Below, in pieces: positions 17,323 through 26,346 of a stretch of 64,000 nt of DNA (its first letter is position 1; each line of letters begins with the position of its first letter). This stretch comes from Deltaproteobacteria bacterium (GTDB lineage Bacteria > Desulfobacterota > Binatia > UTPRO1). The stretch is from positions 28,196 through 92,195 of the forward strand of contig JADLHM010000070.1 in NCBI GenBank assembly GCA_020848745.1. Reading direction: 5' to 3'. The position numbers and the translations under genes were made by a program. The notes beneath the pieces are model-generated. The model worked only from the letters and a program-made list of their open reading frames with translations. It was not told the origin of the DNA and did no database searches.

Positions 17323-19308
17323 CTAGATCGCCAAGCCCACGCTCGCGCCGTGCCTGGTCGCCTCGGCCATGAAGCGCGGCAGCCACGCCGCGCCGGCGAT
17401 ATAGACCTTCGGCACGCCGCCGTCCGCCTTGAGCTCGTCGTAGAGCGCGTGGTCCGGGACCGAGCCGTAGACGAGCACGATCGTGTCGAACCCCTTCTTC
17501 TCGTAGCTGCGGACGCCGTACGCCGACACGAGGTCGAAGGCGTCGGCCCGCACCGCCTGGAGCACGAGGTTCGTGTGCACCACGACCCCGCACTGCTCCA
17601 TGCGGGCGTGCACCATTCCGATCGAATAGCGCGCGATCTCGAAGCCGAGGTGCACCGACTTGTGGAACACCTCGACGTGCTTGCCGCGCGCGGTGAGGTA
17701 CTCCGCGACGCACGGGGTCTCGTAGTAGTCCTCCTGGGAGATGACCGCGATGCGGGCGCCGGTCTCGGCCTTGCCGGCGAGCACGTCCCACCCCTGCACC
17801 ACGTGCGGCAGGTCGATGCCGGGAACCTCGCGCGGCACGCGCGGCACGGAGCCGGTCGCGATCACCACCGCGTCGGGCGCGAGCGCCTTCACCGTGGCGA
17901 GGTCGGCGGACGTCTGGAGCCGGACGTCGACGCCGAGCCGCTCCAGCTGGTTCTCCTCGAAGTAGACCTGGTCCTCGAAGTCGTCGCGGCCGGGGACGGG
18001 GACGGAGAGGAGCAGCTGGCCGCCGAGGCGCTTGCCGCGGTCCAGCAGGATCACCTCGTGGCCGCGCATCGCGGCGACGCGCGCGGCCTCGCAGCCGGCG
18101 ATGCCGCCGCCGACGACGACCACGCGCTTCGGCGCCGCGGCCGGCTTGTATTCCTTCTCCCAGCGCACCTCGTTGCCGATCATGGGATTGATGGAGCACG
18201 TCGGGGTGTAGGGGAACGTCTTCGGCTCGGACGCCTCGTCGATGCAGCGCGTGCAGCTGATGCAGCGGCGGATCTCGGCGAGCCGGCCTTCGCGTGCCTT
18301 CACGGCGAAGTCCGGGTCGGCGATGCCGGCCCGCACCATGCCGACGAGGTCGCAGTAGCCGCCCTTCAGCAGGTCTTCGGCGACGACCGGGTCGTTCACC
18401 CGACCGCTGAAGAGCACCTTGATCTTCGGATCGAGGTCGGTGCGCGCCGCCTTGCCGCACTCCCGGAACTGCGCGTGCTCGTAGTACGAGGACGGCACGT
18501 ACGAGGGCGCGCCCCAGCAGTGCCCGACGTCGACGTCGGCGAAGTCGATGAGGCCGGTCTCGCCGATGTAGTAGAGCATCTCGCGCATCGCGAGGTTGTC
18601 GAAGCCGCCCGCGCGGAACTCCTTGCCGCTGATGCGGATGCCGAGCGCGAGCCCGCTGCCGATGCGCTCGCGGACGCGCTCCAGCACCGCGACGACGAAG
18701 CGGATGCGCTCTTGCGGGCCGCCGCCCCACTCGTCGGTGCGGCGGTTGGTCACCGGCGAGAGGAAGCTGTAGCCGAGCGTCTCGTGCGCGCAGTGGATCT
18801 CGATGCCGTCGGTGCCGAGGTCCTTCGCCGCGGCCGCCGCGTTGGCGTAGCTATTGAGGAAAAACTCGATCTCGTCCGCGCCGATCACGTGCGGCGTGTA
18901 GTCCTGCGCGCCGACCACCACGACGGGTGACGGCGCCCACACCGCCGAGAGGTGCGTCAGCTGCGTGATCGCGACCGCGCCGGCGCGATGCACCTCGTCG
19001 AAGAACTTCGTCATGCCCTCGGCGAAGGCGGGGTTCTGGTAGGCGGCCCAGTGCGACGCGAAGCCGACCGAGAGGCCGACCTCGTCCGGCGCCCCGGGCG
19101 GGAAGGGCGAGTCGAGGAGCCAGGTCTCGCTGCCGATCCAGCCGGTGCCGCCGCGCGCCTTCGCGGCATGGTGGGCGATGAAGTGCTCGTCGATCAGACC
19201 GGGAGCCTGCGAGGAGTTGATGGTGTTGGTGGTCTCGCAGATGCGGTTCGGAACCCGCATCGGCCCGACCTGCAACGGCGAGAAGAGGTGCTCGAACTGG
19301 GTGCTCAT
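17323..19308 (-). CDS. Old-yellow-enzyme/FeS/FAD oxidoreductase (2,4-dienoyl-CoA reductase or trimethylamine dehydrogenase type)
   Basis: The product has about 661 residues. The N-terminal TIM barrel ('LFSPLQVGPMRVPNRI', 'GIEIHCAHETLGYSFLSP', 'RRTDEWGG') binds FMN. A cysteine cluster 'RRCISCTRCIDE...CSINP' holds a [4Fe-4S] centre. The C-terminal part has two dinucleotide folds ('VVVVGGGIAGCEAA' for FAD). This is the three-domain layout of FadH and trimethylamine dehydrogenase. The substrate is probably an enoyl or dienoyl compound or an amine. The stop of the preceding gene (19313) lies just upstream, so the two are coupled. An ATG at 19320 is a possible alternative start. Confidence 0.92.
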   Translation of the reverse strand: MSTQFEHLFSPLQVGPMRVPNRICETTNTINSSQAPGLIDEHFIAHHAAKARGGTGWIGSETWLLDSPFPPGAPDEVGLSVGFASHWAAYQNPAFAEGMTKFFDEVHRAGAVAITQLTHLSAVWAPSPVVVVGAQDYTPHVIGADEIEFFLNSYANAAAAAKDLGTDGIEIHCAHETLGYSFLSPVTNRRTDEWGGGPQERIRFVVAVLERVRERIGSGLALGIRISGKEFRAGGFDNLAMREMLYYIGETGLIDFADVDVGHCWGAPSYVPSSYYEHAQFRECGKAARTDLDPKIKVLFSGRVNDPVVAEDLLKGGYCDLVGMVRAGIADPDFAVKAREGRLAEIRRCISCTRCIDEASEPKTFPYTPTCSINPMIGNEVRWEKEYKPAAAPKRVVVVGGGIAGCEAARVAAMRGHEVILLDRGKRLGGQLLLSVPVPGRDDFEDQVYFEENQLERLGVDVRLQTSADLATVKALAPDAVVIATGSVPRVPREVPGIDLPHVVQGWDVLAGKAETGARIAVISQEDYYETPCVAEYLTARGKHVEVFHKSVHLGFEIARYSIGMVHARMEQCGVVVHTNLVLQAVRADAFDLVSAYGVRSYEKKGFDTIVLVYGSVPDHALYDELKADGGVPKVYIAGAAWLPRFMAEATRHGASVGLAI

Positions 19309-19312
19309 CGGC

Positions 19313-19822
19313 TCACGCATCTCCCGTCGGCGAGAGGATCACGATCGGAAAAGACCGATCGGTCCCGGATTGGAAATGGCCCCACAGCGGCAGGACCGCG
19401 TTCAGCCTCGGCCAGAGGTCTCGGCGCTCCGCCTCGCTCGCCTCGCGCGCGACGGCGGCCGTCCGGTGGCGGTCGCGCTGCACCCAGCAGCGCGGGTTCG
19501 CGCCGAGGTTCAGGTACCAGGCCGGGTGCTGGTCGTAGCCCGCGAGCGACGCCACGATCACCATGTCGTCGCCGTGCTGGAGGAATACGAGCGCCACCGT
19601 GCGCTTCTCGCCCGACTTACGGCCGACCGTCGTGAGGAGCAGCGTCGGGAGCCCGGACGGACCCTTGCCGGCGGTGCGGCCGTCGGGGTTCGCGAGGTAG
19701 TCCGCGACGTCGGCCTTGCCGTCGCTCCGAATGCGGTCGAGCGACGACGTCTGGTCCCGCACGTGGGCCCAATCCGCGTCCGAGAGGAAGTCGGGTTTGT
19801 TCATCGAGTCTCGTTTCGCCAT
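19313..19822 (-). CDS. Nitroreductase/deazaflavin (F420)-dependent oxidoreductase
   Basis: The product has 169 residues from the ATG at 19822, preferred because AAAGG lies about six bases upstream. The motif order 'LLLTTVGRKSGEKRTVALVF', 'VIVASLAGYDQHPAWYLNL.ANP' is diagnostic of the DDN/Rv3547 split-barrel family, which reduces substrates with F420H2. The adjacent luciferase-like gene belongs to another family that often uses F420. Together they suggest this organism makes that cofactor, although no F420 biosynthesis gene is in the window. Confidence 0.92.
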   Translation of the reverse strand: MAKRDSMNKPDFLSDADWAHVRDQTSSLDRIRSDGKADVADYLANPDGRTAGKGPSGLPTLLLTTVGRKSGEKRTVALVFLQHGDDMVIVASLAGYDQHPAWYLNLGANPRCWVQRDRHRTAAVAREASEAERRDLWPRLNAVLPLWGHFQSGTDRSFPIVILSPTGDA

Positions 19823-19871
19823 GGTCGGCCTTTCGATTCCGAGGTGGGACGGGGCGTCTTTGCGGCGATGC

Positions 19872-20771
19872 TCAAGAGCACTTCGCGATGACGTCTCCGG
19901 CATAGCGCTCGAGTGCTTCTTGCTTCACGGCGAGGGGCGGTTGCAAGGCCATCGACGACACGCCGAGGTCGCCGAGCACGCTCGGCAGGGTCCAGGGTGC
20001 GATCTGGAGATCGGTCACGCCGAGGTCTTCCAGCCGGCGGACGTCGTCGACGCTCACGGCGTCGGGGCAGTGCAGCATGACGTCGAAGGGCTCGCGCTCG
20101 CGCCCGAACTCGCGGCGCATCTCGGTGAGCTCCGCCATCATGCTCTTCGTTTCGTCGATCGTGTGCACGATGCCGATCCAGCCGTCGCCGTACTGCGCGG
20201 CGCGCTTCAGCGCGGGCTTCGACGAGCCCCCGACGTAGATCGGGATCTTCTTCTTCGGGACCGGCGCCATGACGAGGCGGTCGAAGTCGTAGTACCTGCC
20301 GTGGAACTCGACGAAGCCGCCGCCGAGGAGGAGCCGGATGATCTGGATGGCCTCGTTCTGTCGCGCGCCGCGCGTCTTCTTGTCCACCCCGAGCCACTTG
20401 AACTCCTCGGGCATCCACGCGAGCCCGACGCCGAGCGCGACCCGGTCGTTCGACACGGCGGCCACCGAGCAGAGTGCCTTCGCCTCGAGTAGCGGTTGGC
20501 GGATCGCGAGGCGGAGGACCGAGGGCAGGAACCGGATCCGTTTCGTCACCACCGCCATGGCGGTGATCGCGACCCACGGGTCGAGGACGGGCGTGTCGAG
20601 CGGCCAGAAGCGCTTGCCGTCGGGCGTGTACGGGTAGGGCTCGGACGTCACCTCGGGGAAGAAGGGCGCGTCGGCGACCTGGATGCTGTCCCAGCCCGAC
20701 GCGTCGGCCGTGCGGGCGAGATCGAGGAACTCCGCCGGGTCGACCATGAAGATGTGGAATCCGAATCGCAA
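19872..20771 (-). CDS. LLM-class (luciferase-like) flavin/F420 oxidoreductase
   Basis: The protein has 299 residues and starts at TTG 20771, five bases after a strong GGGAGGT (20777-20783). An upstream in-frame ATG at 20939 would add a sequence without domain character. The protein opens 'RFGFHIFMVDPAEF' and contains 'GVGLAWMPEEF..LGV', 'YVGGSSKPALKRAAQYGDGWI' and 'DLQIAPWTLPS'. These are hallmarks of TIM-barrel monooxygenases and dehydrogenases that use FMN or F420. It is first in a minus-strand run with the deazaflavin enzyme and the old-yellow-enzyme gene. Confidence 0.9.
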   Translation of the reverse strand: MRFGFHIFMVDPAEFLDLARTADASGWDSIQVADAPFFPEVTSEPYPYTPDGKRFWPLDTPVLDPWVAITAMAVVTKRIRFLPSVLRLAIRQPLLEAKALCSVAAVSNDRVALGVGLAWMPEEFKWLGVDKKTRGARQNEAIQIIRLLLGGGFVEFHGRYYDFDRLVMAPVPKKKIPIYVGGSSKPALKRAAQYGDGWIGIVHTIDETKSMMAELTEMRREFGREREPFDVMLHCPDAVSVDDVRRLEDLGVTDLQIAPWTLPSVLGDLGVSSMALQPPLAVKQEALERYAGDVIAKCS

Positions 20772-20937
20772 AGCGCACCTCCCGTTGCGGCCGCAATGTA
20801 GGCGCAAACCGGGTCCCGCGCCAAGCCGCGCGCCGGTCGGGCGGCGGGCACGCGCTCGGGCGGCTGATCGCTCCGAATAGTCGGTGCCCGCACCTCTGTG
20901 ATGTGTCGGCGACACCCGCCGTGGTACGGTCGCTCGC

Positions 20938-21510
20938 ATGACGAAGCCGCGACGCCTCGCGAGCTACGACGATCTCCGGAAGGTTCCCGACACCAAGGTC
21001 GCGGAGATCATCGACGGTGAGCTCGTCGTCTCGCCGCGCCCGGCGTTTCCGCACGCGCATGCGGGCTCGGTCATGGGTTCCGATCTCATCAATGCGTTCC
21101 ACCGTCCGCCCGGGGATCCGAAGGGTCCGGGCGGATGGTGGCTGCTGGACGAGCCCGAGCTGCACTTCGGTGCCGACGTGATCGTTCCCGATCAAGCCGG
21201 CTGGCGCCGCGACAACGTTCCACGCTTGCCGAACGTCGCCGCGTTCGACCGCGCACCGGACTGGGTGTGCGAGGTGATCTCGCCCAGCACCGGCGCCATC
21301 GACCGCGGCCGCAAGATGCGCATCTACGCACGGGAGAACGTCGGCCACATGTGGATCGTCGATCCGTTGCTGCGCACCATCGAGGTCTATCGTCTCGACG
21401 GTGACCACTGGGTCGTGGCGAATACGTTCACCGGTGCGGCGCCGGCGCGCATCGAGCCGTTCGACGCCGTAGAGCTCGACGTCGGCCGGTGGTGGCTCGA
21501 CGTCGACTGA
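20938..21510 (+). CDS. Uma2-family putative nuclease (DUF820)
   Basis: The protein has 190 residues. It has 'ASYDDLRKVPDTKVAEIIDGELVV', 'FPHAHAGSVMGSDL', 'ELHFGADVIVPDQAGWRRD', 'WVCEVISPSTGAIDRGRKMRIYA' and 'HMWIVDPLLRTIEVY'. All the Uma2 landmarks are present, including the E-x-I/V-S and downstream Lys of the PD-(D/E)XK-like centre. It is divergent from the luciferase-like gene. Biological role unknown, as for the family member at 5426-6034. Confidence 0.9.
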   Translation: MTKPRRLASYDDLRKVPDTKVAEIIDGELVVSPRPAFPHAHAGSVMGSDLINAFHRPPGDPKGPGGWWLLDEPELHFGADVIVPDQAGWRRDNVPRLPNVAAFDRAPDWVCEVISPSTGAIDRGRKMRIYARENVGHMWIVDPLLRTIEVYRLDGDHWVVANTFTGAAPARIEPFDAVELDVGRWWLDVD

Positions 21511-21562
21511 CGAGCGCCGACGCTGGAGGGCGTTCCGCCGCCGGGAGGACGGTGCGGCCGTC

Positions 21563-22228
21563 TCAGGGCTTCTTCGCTTTACTGGAGTGTACGCTACGGT
21601 AACGGAGATGCGCCGCGGCGCCCAGCACCGCCGCAGCTAGGACTTGGAAGGCATCCCGCAGGTCCACGCTCGGGTCGATTTCGTGCGCGATGAAGAGCCC
21701 GTCTCCTCCGGCCATCGTCAGGATGACCAGGTCCCGGACCCCATCCGCGTCGAGCTCACCGCCGAACAGCGAGTCGAACGTGACCAGCAACTGGCGGTAC
21801 GCCTGATCGCGCACCTGAAGGTACATGGTCCTCGCCGAGACCTCGTCGGGCCGGCGGTCGAGCGCCAGCATCAGGCCGAGGCGAAGGAAGTCCGGTGCCG
21901 CGATGAGCGCGTTTGCCGTGCTTTCCACGGCGGATTTCAGCAGTTCTTCCCGCGTCGTCCCGGGTCGTGACGGGGTCCAGGCCCGCATGCCCTCGAGCCA
22001 GCGCCCGAAGCTGCGCTCGATCACGGCCGCGATCAGCCGGTCCTTGTCCTCGAAGTGCCAGTAGATCGAGCTCGCCGGCAGCCCGGACCGCTCGCTGACC
22101 AGGGCGATGCTCGTGCCGTCGTACCCGCGCTCGCCGGCAATCTCGGCAGCGGCGTCGAGGATGCGCTGGCGGGATTCCTCTCCGTGCGCGCGCTTGCGGC
22201 GGTCGGGCGACTTCCTCGTCATCGCCAT
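21563..22228 (-). CDS. TetR-family transcriptional repressor
   Basis: The protein has 221 residues. The N-terminal helix-turn-helix domain is clear: 'QRILDAAAEIAGERGYDGTSIALVSERSGLPASSIYWHFEDKDRLI'-like spacing within residues 20-66. The C-terminal helical domain binds an unknown ligand. AGGAG precedes the ATG. The gene diverges from the molybdoenzyme operon, with a promoter and palindrome between them, so it is almost certainly the regulator of that operon. The inducer is likely the hydrocarbon substrate or a CoA intermediate. Confidence 0.94.
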   Translation of the reverse strand: MAMTRKSPDRRKRAHGEESRQRILDAAAEIAGERGYDGTSIALVSERSGLPASSIYWHFEDKDRLIAAVIERSFGRWLEGMRAWTPSRPGTTREELLKSAVESTANALIAAPDFLRLGLMLALDRRPDEVSARTMYLQVRDQAYRQLLVTFDSLFGGELDADGVRDLVILTMAGGDGLFIAHEIDPSVDLRDAFQVLAAAVLGAAAHLRYRSVHSSKAKKP

Positions 22229-22240
22229 GGTCGGAACTCC

Positions 22241-22279
22241 TTGACAGCCCGCACCGAGTTACTGTAGTGATCGCTACAG
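22241..22279 (+). promoter_or_regulatory. Promoter and TetR-type operator of the molybdoenzyme operon
   Basis: A consensus -35 TTGACA (22241-22246) is followed after 16 bases by TGTAGT (22263-22268). The inverted repeat CTGTAG-TGATCG-CTACAG (22262-22279) overlaps this -10 box. It is the size and symmetry expected of a TetR dimer site, so bound repressor would block RNA polymerase. It lies 33 bases upstream of the tetR start codon and could also autoregulate that gene. Confidence 0.65.
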
Positions 22280-22354
22280 CTAGACAGGCTCGCCGGCTCG
22301 AGTCCGAGGCGGCGCCGCCGGGGGCCGGGAACACGCAGCACGCAAGGGGCGAGC

Positions 22355-25282
22355 ATGCGGGAAATCTACCAGAGTCGGCGCGACTTCCTGAAACGCAGCG
22401 GAGCGACCGTCCTCACTCTGTCGCTGTCGTCGTTGGCGCGCACGGCCGGCGGCTGGCTGCCGCACGCCTCGGCCGACGGCGAACGTGCTGCCAGCTACGC
22501 GGACTGGGAAGACGTCTACCGAAAACAATGGACGTGGGACCGCGTGGCGTTCGGCTCCCATCTGAACATCTGTTGGCCCGTGGGGTCGTGCCTGTTCCAC
22601 GTCTACGTGCGCAACGGAATCGTGTGGCGCGAGGAGCAGGCTGCACGAACCACGGCCTGCGCACCCGACTACCCGGACTACAACCCGATGGGCTGCCAGA
22701 AGGGCGCCGCGTTCAACAACAACCTCTACGGAGACGAACGCCTCAAGTTTCCGCTCAAGCGCACAGGGCGCCGCGGCGAGGGCAGGTGGGAGCGCATCGG
22801 CTGGGACCAGGCGACGACCGAGATCGCCGATGCGATTCTCGACGGGCATCTCGCCGGCGGCACCGACACGTTCGTGCTCGATGCGCCGCACCACCACTGC
22901 GGATCGATCGGCTGGGCAGGCGCGATGCGCCTGAACTACCTGCTCGACGGAGTACAGCCCGACGTAAACGTCGACATCGGCGACGTCTACATGGGCGCGC
23001 TGCAGACCTTCGGAAAGATGCAGTCCGGGTACTCGGCCGACAATCTCCTCGATGCCGAGCTCATCTTCATGACCTGCAGCAACTGGTCGTACACCTATCC
23101 CTCCGGGTACCACTTCCTGACCGAGGCGCGGTACAACGGTGCCGAGGTCGTGGTCATCGCGCCGGATTACAATCCGACGATGCCGGCGGCCGACATCCAC
23201 GTGCCGGTGCGCGTCGGCGCCGATGCCGCCTTCTGGCTCGGTGTCTGCCACGTGATGATCTCGGAAGGCCTCTTCGACCGGGATTTCGTCGTCGAGCAGA
23301 CGGACCTGCCGCTCCTCGTACGCGACGACACCGGGAAGTTCCTTTCCGCGGCCGATGTGGAGGAAGGACGCGGCGACCAGTTCTACTTTTTCGACACCGG
23401 CGCCTCCGCGCTGCGCCCGGCCAGTCGGCGGACGCTGCGTGTCGAGGGATCCCCGCTGCTGGAAGGTGCGCGCACGGTCACGCTGCGCGACGGCACGCCG
23501 GTCGGCGTGCGCCCGGTGTTCGACCGCCTGAAGGAGATGCTCGAACGCGACTACGCCCCGGAGGAAGCGAGCCGGAAGAGCGGAGTGCCGGTGTCGCTGA
23601 TCCGGGAGCTGGGGCGCAAGGTCGCGACCCGGCGCACCTGCTCGTACATAGGCTTCACGGCCGGCAAGCACTACCACGGCGACCTGATGGAGCGCAGCCT
23701 CCACCTCGCGATGGCGCTCAGCGGGAACTGGGGAAAACCGGGAACCGGCTATGCCATCGCGACGACGCCGGAGGAACACATCACGTACCTCGCGGCCATG
23801 GATCGTCCGGTGAAGGACGGGGGCGTCGAGGACCTGCACGGCGTGGCAGACGACGCCGCGGTCGGCATGCGCGGGCGCGATCCCGACAGCAACGACGAGA
23901 TCGCCAATCTCGAGATGAACGTCAAGGCGACCCGGCTGATGGGGTTCGTCACGCCGTCGCTGTGGCTCTACAACCACGCCGGCTACAAGCCGCTCTACGA
24001 CAATCCCGCGCTCGCCGATCCCGCGACCGGAAAGGTCTACGGCGACTATCTCCGGGAGGCGCTGGCGAACGACTGGTGGGTGAAGGACTCGTTGCGACCG
24101 GTCCCGGGAAACGACCCGCACGTCCTCATGCTGCTCAACCACAATCCACTCAGGCGCAAGCGCAGCGGCATGAAGACCTATCCCGACGTCCTGTTCCCGA
24201 AGCTCGGGATGATCTTCGCGCTCGAGACCAGGATGTCGTCCTCCGCGATGTACGCCGACATCGTGCTGCCCTGCGCCTGGTATTACGAGAAGCACGAGAT
24301 GACGAACGGGACCTCCGGCAACCCGTTCTACACGTATGTCGATCGCGCCGTGCCGCCGCCGGGCGAGTGCAAGGAAGAGTGGGCCATCATGGCGCTCATT
24401 CTCGAGAAGGTCGTCGAGCGCGCACGCGCACGCGGGCTCGCGGAATTCATCGACCACTTCGGCATGAAGCACCGCTACGCGGCCCTGCGCGACCAGTTCA
24501 CGATGAACGGCCACCTCGAGACCAACGAGGATTGCCTGAAGGAACAGATCGAGATCTTCCGCACCGTCGGCGTGCTGCCGAAGGACTTCACGTACGAGCA
24601 GTTCCGAAGCGAGGGCCAGGTGCGCCTGCACGGGCTCAGCGGACGCGCACTCCTCGCAGCCGCGAACCAGTTCACCGCCGACCGGCCGTTCTACAGCTTC
24701 AGGTGGCACGTCGAGGACAAGAAGATCTTCCCGACCCACACCCGGCGGGCCCAGTTCTACCTCGACCACGACTGGTATCTCGAAGCCGGCGAGGCCCTGC
24801 CCGTGCACAAGGAAGCGCCGCCGATGGGCGGCGACTACCCGTTCGTGATCACCGGGGGCCATCCGCGCGTGAGCATCCATGCGACGCACCTCTCGAACGC
24901 GCACCTCTCCCGCCTCCACCGTGGCCAGCCGGTCGTGCACGTGAACGACCGCGATGCCGCACGGCTCGGGCTCGCCGACGGCGATTTCGCGGAAATCTAC
25001 AACGACATCGGCGAGAGCCGCGTCATGGTGAGGACCGCGGCCAACATCCAGCCGGGCCAGTGCGTCGTCTATTTCTGGGAGACCTACCAGTACAAGGACT
25101 GGAAACCGTACGACACGCTGCTGATCGGCTTGCCGAAGGCTCTTCATCTCGCAGGCGGCTACGAGCAGTTCCGGTACTACTCGATGAACGGTGGTCCACA
25201 ACCGGCCACCGACCGCGGCGTGCGCGTCGGGATCCGGCGCGCAGCGGACGAAGCGCCTCACGCCACCGGAGAGAGCCTGTGA
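22355..25282 (+). CDS. Ethylbenzene-dehydrogenase-like molybdopterin alpha subunit
   Basis: The protein has 975 residues, close to EbdA. A Tat signal starts 'SRRDFLKRSG'. The FeS ligands are His69, Cys73, Cys79 and Cys114. Asp210 in 'DIGDVYMG' is the expected molybdenum ligand of type II DMSO-reductase-family enzymes. 'PDYNPMGCQKGAAF' and 'LKRTGRRGEG.WERIGWDQA' match the EBDH/steroid C25-dehydrogenase/cymene-dehydrogenase clade rather than nitrate or selenate reductases. These periplasmic enzymes hydroxylate unactivated C-H bonds with water. Beta, gamma and chaperone genes follow directly. The substrate cannot be read from the sequence. The Cys73-x5-Cys79 spacing is unusual for the superfamily. 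Confidence 0.9.
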   Translation: MREIYQSRRDFLKRSGATVLTLSLSSLARTAGGWLPHASADGERAASYADWEDVYRKQWTWDRVAFGSHLNICWPVGSCLFHVYVRNGIVWREEQAARTTACAPDYPDYNPMGCQKGAAFNNNLYGDERLKFPLKRTGRRGEGRWERIGWDQATTEIADAILDGHLAGGTDTFVLDAPHHHCGSIGWAGAMRLNYLLDGVQPDVNVDIGDVYMGALQTFGKMQSGYSADNLLDAELIFMTCSNWSYTYPSGYHFLTEARYNGAEVVVIAPDYNPTMPAADIHVPVRVGADAAFWLGVCHVMISEGLFDRDFVVEQTDLPLLVRDDTGKFLSAADVEEGRGDQFYFFDTGASALRPASRRTLRVEGSPLLEGARTVTLRDGTPVGVRPVFDRLKEMLERDYAPEEASRKSGVPVSLIRELGRKVATRRTCSYIGFTAGKHYHGDLMERSLHLAMALSGNWGKPGTGYAIATTPEEHITYLAAMDRPVKDGGVEDLHGVADDAAVGMRGRDPDSNDEIANLEMNVKATRLMGFVTPSLWLYNHAGYKPLYDNPALADPATGKVYGDYLREALANDWWVKDSLRPVPGNDPHVLMLLNHNPLRRKRSGMKTYPDVLFPKLGMIFALETRMSSSAMYADIVLPCAWYYEKHEMTNGTSGNPFYTYVDRAVPPPGECKEEWAIMALILEKVVERARARGLAEFIDHFGMKHRYAALRDQFTMNGHLETNEDCLKEQIEIFRTVGVLPKDFTYEQFRSEGQVRLHGLSGRALLAAANQFTADRPFYSFRWHVEDKKIFPTHTRRAQFYLDHDWYLEAGEALPVHKEAPPMGGDYPFVITGGHPRVSIHATHLSNAHLSRLHRGQPVVHVNDRDAARLGLADGDFAEIYNDIGESRVMVRTAANIQPGQCVVYFWETYQYKDWKPYDTLLIGLPKALHLAGGYEQFRYYSMNGGPQPATDRGVRVGIRRAADEAPHATGESL

Positions 25283-26337
25283 GCTACCGCATCGGAGGAA
25301 CGAAGGACGATCTGCGCGCTGCGAAGCGACAGCTCGTCACCGTCATCGACCTGAACAAGTGCATCGGCTGCCAGACCTGCACGATCGCCTGCAAGAACCT
25401 TTGGACGAAGCGGCCGGGCACCGAGCACATGCGCTGGGCGAACGTCTCGACGTGGCCCGGCAAGGGCTATCCGCGCGACTTCGAGAAGAAGGGCGGCGGG
25501 TTCCGCGACGGCCAGCCGCAGCCCGGCAGCATCCCCACGTACGAGGACAGCGGCGACGACTTCCGCTTCAATCATGACGAGGTCTTCTACGACGGAAACG
25601 GCCAGTCCGCGCACCTGCGTCCCATGCGCAGGCTCGACGGCGGCACGCCTCGCTGGGGCTACAACTGGGACGAAGACCAGGGCGGCGGCGACTGGCCGAA
25701 CGCGTTCTTCGTCTACCTCGCGCGGATGTGCAATCACTGCAGCAATCCCGCATGCCTCGCCGCCTGTCCGACCCAGGCGATCTACAAGCGCGAGCAGGAC
25801 GGAATCGTGCTGATCGACCAGGAGCGGTGCAAAGGCCACCGGCACTGCGTCGAGGCCTGCCCCTACAAGGCGATTTACTTCAACCCCGTCAGCGAGACGA
25901 GCGAGAAGTGCATCCTGTGCTTCCCGCGCGTCGAGAAGGGCATTGCCCCGGCGTGCAACCGCCAGTGTCCCGGGCGTGTCCGCTGCTTCGGCTATCTCGA
26001 CGACGAGACGAGCCACGTCCACCGACTGGTCCGGCAGTGGAGTGTGGCGCTTCCGCTGCACCCCGAGTACGGCACCGAGCCGAACATCTACTACGTCCCG
26101 CCCATGGGATCGCGCGGATTCGGCGCCGACGGGGAGATCACCGACGACAGCCGCATCCCGGTCGAGCGACTCGAGGAGCTGTTCGGCCCGCGCGTGAACG
26201 ACGCGTTGAAGGTGCTCCGCCAGGAGCGGGAGAAGCAGCGAAACGGCGGCAAGTCCGAGCTCATGGACATCCTCATCAGCAACATCTGGAAGGACCGTTT
26301 CGGCGGGTTCGACGCGGATCCGCTGACTCCGGCGTGA
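25279..26337 (+). CDS. Iron-sulfur beta subunit of the EBDH-like molybdoenzyme
   Basis: The protein has 352 residues, the same length class as EbdB, and starts at GTG overlapping the alpha stop (GTGA) with GGAGAGAG upstream. There are four cluster motifs: CIGCQTCTIACK (28-39), CNHCSNPACLAACP, CKGHRHCVEACP (184-194) and CILC...CNRQCPGR. It has no signal peptide and would be exported with alpha by the Tat system. In NarH and related proteins the middle position of CxxWxxC is Trp (a 3Fe cluster); here it is His187. The subunit carries electrons from the molybdenum site to the haem subunit. Confidence 0.92.
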   Translation: MSYRIGGTKDDLRAAKRQLVTVIDLNKCIGCQTCTIACKNLWTKRPGTEHMRWANVSTWPGKGYPRDFEKKGGGFRDGQPQPGSIPTYEDSGDDFRFNHDEVFYDGNGQSAHLRPMRRLDGGTPRWGYNWDEDQGGGDWPNAFFVYLARMCNHCSNPACLAACPTQAIYKREQDGIVLIDQERCKGHRHCVEACPYKAIYFNPVSETSEKCILCFPRVEKGIAPACNRQCPGRVRCFGYLDDETSHVHRLVRQWSVALPLHPEYGTEPNIYYVPPMGSRGFGADGEITDDSRIPVERLEELFGPRVNDALKVLRQEREKQRNGGKSELMDILISNIWKDRFGGFDADPLTPA

Positions 26338-26346
26338 GGTAGAACG

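Noticed and set aside
22280..25261. 993-residue minus-strand open frame opposite the molybdoenzyme gene
   Set aside because: Composition is shadow-like and the plus strand encodes an unmistakable Tat-exported molybdoenzyme.
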